The translations under genes were made by a program, and so were the position numbers. Below are positions 30,794 to 32,127 of a stretch of 32,127 nt of DNA, piece after piece. Source of the DNA: an uncultured Mycoplasmatota bacterium. GTDB lineage: Bacteria; Bacillota_I; Bacilli_A; RF39; UBA660. The stretch spans positions 1-32,127 of the forward strand of contig UQOS01000011.1 of NCBI GenBank assembly GCA_900542735.1. Reading direction: 5' to 3'. The notes beneath the pieces were generated by a model. That model saw only the letters and a program-made list of their open reading frames with translations. It did no database searches and was not told the origin of the DNA. Every line of letters begins with the position of its first letter. Within the stretch, counting starts at the first letter, position 1.

Positions 30794-31703
30794 GATTTTT
30801 TCTCCTTTCTTCTAGTATGTCTATAAAACTTTCAATCCTAGTTAATAGTCCAGTATCAGAATTTGCTTCATCAATAATAAGATTCGTAATTGGAATTTTA
30901 ACATTTCTTAAAATCATTTCATTACTTAAGGAATCAGGCCCACATGGAAAAGAAGTAATTAAAATAATGCCGTCTACTAACTCTTGATAATGACTAATTG
31001 CTCCAATGATTTCTTTGTTGTAAGTCCAATAGTTTTTAGGACTTATTTTTTTTACTTCCTGTTCTAGATATTTCGTATCATATTTATCAGAATAAATGAT
31101 TTCTATATTATTTTTTTCTAGAACATTTTCTATTTGTTTTCCAATAAATTCATCATGTAAGTTATAAGGGTGACCTGCTAATAATATTTTAATTTTATTA
31201 CTACTAGCAATAATTGATTTTTGTTTCGATATTTCTCTTTCTTTTAACATTTTTTCTTTTTCTTTCGCTATATGATAAGCAGATACAATTTTACGATAAC
31301 TAAATCCTAGTGATAATCCCATTGTGACAAAAGCATATAGTTCATCTTCTTTGTGTTCAACATCAACGTTATAGTTGATTAATTTTTTATCAAAGATATT
31401 ATTCACAAGATCATATAGAGCAGAAAAGTTTGTACATAGTTTTTCATGCTTTTTGATACATTTTAGTCTAGGTACTAAAATATAATCACATTTATCAATT
31501 AGATAATAAACATGACCCATATAGATTTTCATAGCCATACAGGATTCATCTAGACTAAATTTAATTCCATCTTCTAGTATTTTTTTACTAGTATTAGGAC
31601 TAACTATTATTTCACACCCTAATTCTTCAAAAAAAGAAGTCCATAATTCACTATATTTATAGTATAGTAATGCTTTCGGTATACCAATCGTTATTTTATT
31701 CAT
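30771..31703 (-). CDS. DUF2229-type acyl-CoA dehydratase activase-related protein
   Basis: The first gene of the operon, 310 residues. ITIGIPKALLYYKYSELWTSFFEELGCEIIVSPNTSKKILEDGIKFSLDESCMAMKIYMGHVYYLIDKCDYILVPRL is the DUF2229 pattern (family IGIPR.L..Y...P.W..FF..LG, E.C.P.K...GH). The end ITSFPCGPDSLSNEMILR...IP..NLIIDEANSDTGLLTRIESFIDIL parallels the ending of the second gene, so both share the dehydratase-subunit fold. The ribosome site is weak (GAGATGATGAT). The next gene overlaps by 23 bases. With the other two proteins it covers the domains of the ~1400-residue fused family. Confidence 0.82.
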   Translation of the reverse strand: MNKITIGIPKALLYYKYSELWTSFFEELGCEIIVSPNTSKKILEDGIKFSLDESCMAMKIYMGHVYYLIDKCDYILVPRLKCIKKHEKLCTNFSALYDLVNNIFDKKLINYNVDVEHKEDELYAFVTMGLSLGFSYRKIVSAYHIAKEKEKMLKEREISKQKSIIASSNKIKILLAGHPYNLHDEFIGKQIENVLEKNNIEIIYSDKYDTKYLEQEVKKISPKNYWTYNKEIIGAISHYQELVDGIILITSFPCGPDSLSNEMILRNVKIPITNLIIDEANSDTGLLTRIESFIDILEERRKNHDERENN

Positions 31704-31815
31704 ATCATCATCTCACTAAATTTTATGAAAATAATTTTGTTTCATTAGGAAAAAGAAAAGTTAAAATTCGACAAATTTAGAAAAGCTTTCTGAATAATAT
31801 TAAAGATAATTTAAA

Positions 31816-31844
31816 ATTTTATATCTATTTCTTAATTACGACAA
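31816..31844 (-). promoter_or_regulatory. Predicted promoter of the activase operon
   Basis: On the minus strand TTGTCG (31844-31839) and TAAAAT (31821-31816) are exactly 17 bases apart. The -35 lies inside one arm of the palindrome at 31831-31863. Confidence 0.55.
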
Positions 31845-31863
31845 CAGTGTTGTCGTAATTAAG
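31831..31863. promoter_or_regulatory. Perfect 15-bp palindrome, likely operator
   Basis: CTTAATTACGACAAC, spacer AGT, then GTTGTCGTAATTAAG: 15 bp arms without mismatch. There is no T run, and it overlaps a predicted -35, so a repressor or activator site is more likely than a terminator. A further half site CGACAA is at 31769-31774 in the leader. Confidence 0.7.
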
Positions 31864-32066
31864 TTGGTTACATTACTAGAATTAATAAAAATAGAAAAAA
31901 ATTAAAATTTATATGTTTAAGTTTATCTAGATCAGTTTTAAAGTTAATTTTAAAAATTCTCTAAGGGAAAACTTAAAATTGACTTTTAATTTGCCTTCAA
32001 TTCTTAAAATTGGTCATTTTACGGGCTTCTTTTTATTTGCTATTATGTGGCCGAGGAGGTGAAAAA

Positions 32067-32127
32067 ATGACTAAAGAAAAAGAAGAAGAAAAGAAATTCT
32101 ATACTGCTAAATATGATCGTGTATTTA
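32067..32127 (+). CDS. Start of a gene cut by the window end
   Basis: A strong GAGGAGGTG ribosome site precedes ATG 32067. The 20 visible residues are a charged Lys/Glu start followed by FYTAKYDRVF. The YD.VF pattern is seen at the start of Rpn/PD-(D/E)XK nuclease-transposase proteins, but 20 residues are too few to assign. Confidence 0.6.
   Translation, partial: MTKEKEEEKKFYTAKYDRVF

Larger units (their letters stand above)
31704..32066. other. Divergent regulatory gap
   Basis: About 360 A+T-rich bases between the activase operon (minus) and the last gene (plus). They hold a 15-bp perfect palindrome, a predicted minus-strand promoter and a possible plus-strand promoter (extended -10 TGCTATTAT near 32038-32046). 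No open frame with a ribosome site is seen. Confidence 0.6.

Overview
The window is AT-rich DNA using the standard genetic code: UGA is a stop in several genes and Trp is UGG. Gene content and order point to a low-GC Firmicutes (Bacilli / Erysipelotrichia-like, probably gut-associated) with sporulation genes: sigG, a YlmC/YmxH-type protein, a LolA-like lipoprotein of the YdcC/GerS type and a YjcZ-like small protein. There is no rRNA, insertion sequence, CRISPR array or recognisable prophage.

Layout. (1) 1-1650: the 3' part of a large secreted surface protein whose C-terminal lectin/FGE-like end looks like the variable domain of a diversity-generating retroelement (DGR). (2) 1700-4480: a small membrane protein, the cyclic-di-AMP pair cdaA-cdaR, and a convergent DUF378 gene. 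(3) 4590-6900: a LolA-like lipoprotein and two unknown proteins. (4) 6940-9970: a translation block with tRNA-Ile, an Asn-specific T-box controlling a PrdX-type tRNA-editing protein and asnS, then two tRNA-Asn and a tRNA-Glu. (5) 10000-13840: two membrane proteins, tRNA-Ser, a second SipW-type surface protein with another DGR-like end inside an abrupt GC-rich patch, and a short prepilin-like protein. (6) 13900-21400: a shortened sigG-ylmC-sepF-divIVA-ileS-lspA-rluD locus, with an Ile T-box before an ileS of the eukaryote-like type 2. (7) 21430-23100: a rhomboid protease and a type IV pilin-like protein. (8) 23120-28500: ireB-ruvX-DUF1292-mltG-trmR-trhP1-lipoprotein-trhP2, matching B. subtilis yrzL-yrrK-yrzB-yrrL-yrrM-yrrN-yrrO with one extra lipoprotein. 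(9) 28500-31700, minus strand: a YjcZ-like small protein and a three-gene operon that is a split form of the giant 2-hydroxyacyl-CoA dehydratase activase-like protein. A 15-bp perfect palindrome overlaps its predicted promoter. (10) 32067-end: the start of another gene.

How it fits together. The housekeeping blocks cover second-messenger synthesis, charging and modification of tRNA, division-site assembly, cell-wall and lipoprotein processing, and forespore transcription. The accessory interest is the pair of modular surface proteins. They share an almost identical N-terminal scaffold but carry two different C-terminal modules, each adenine-poor at the 3' end as expected of DGR variable repeats. 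No reverse transcriptase or template repeat lies in the window, so the DGR reading is inference. All counts are by hand from the sequence.
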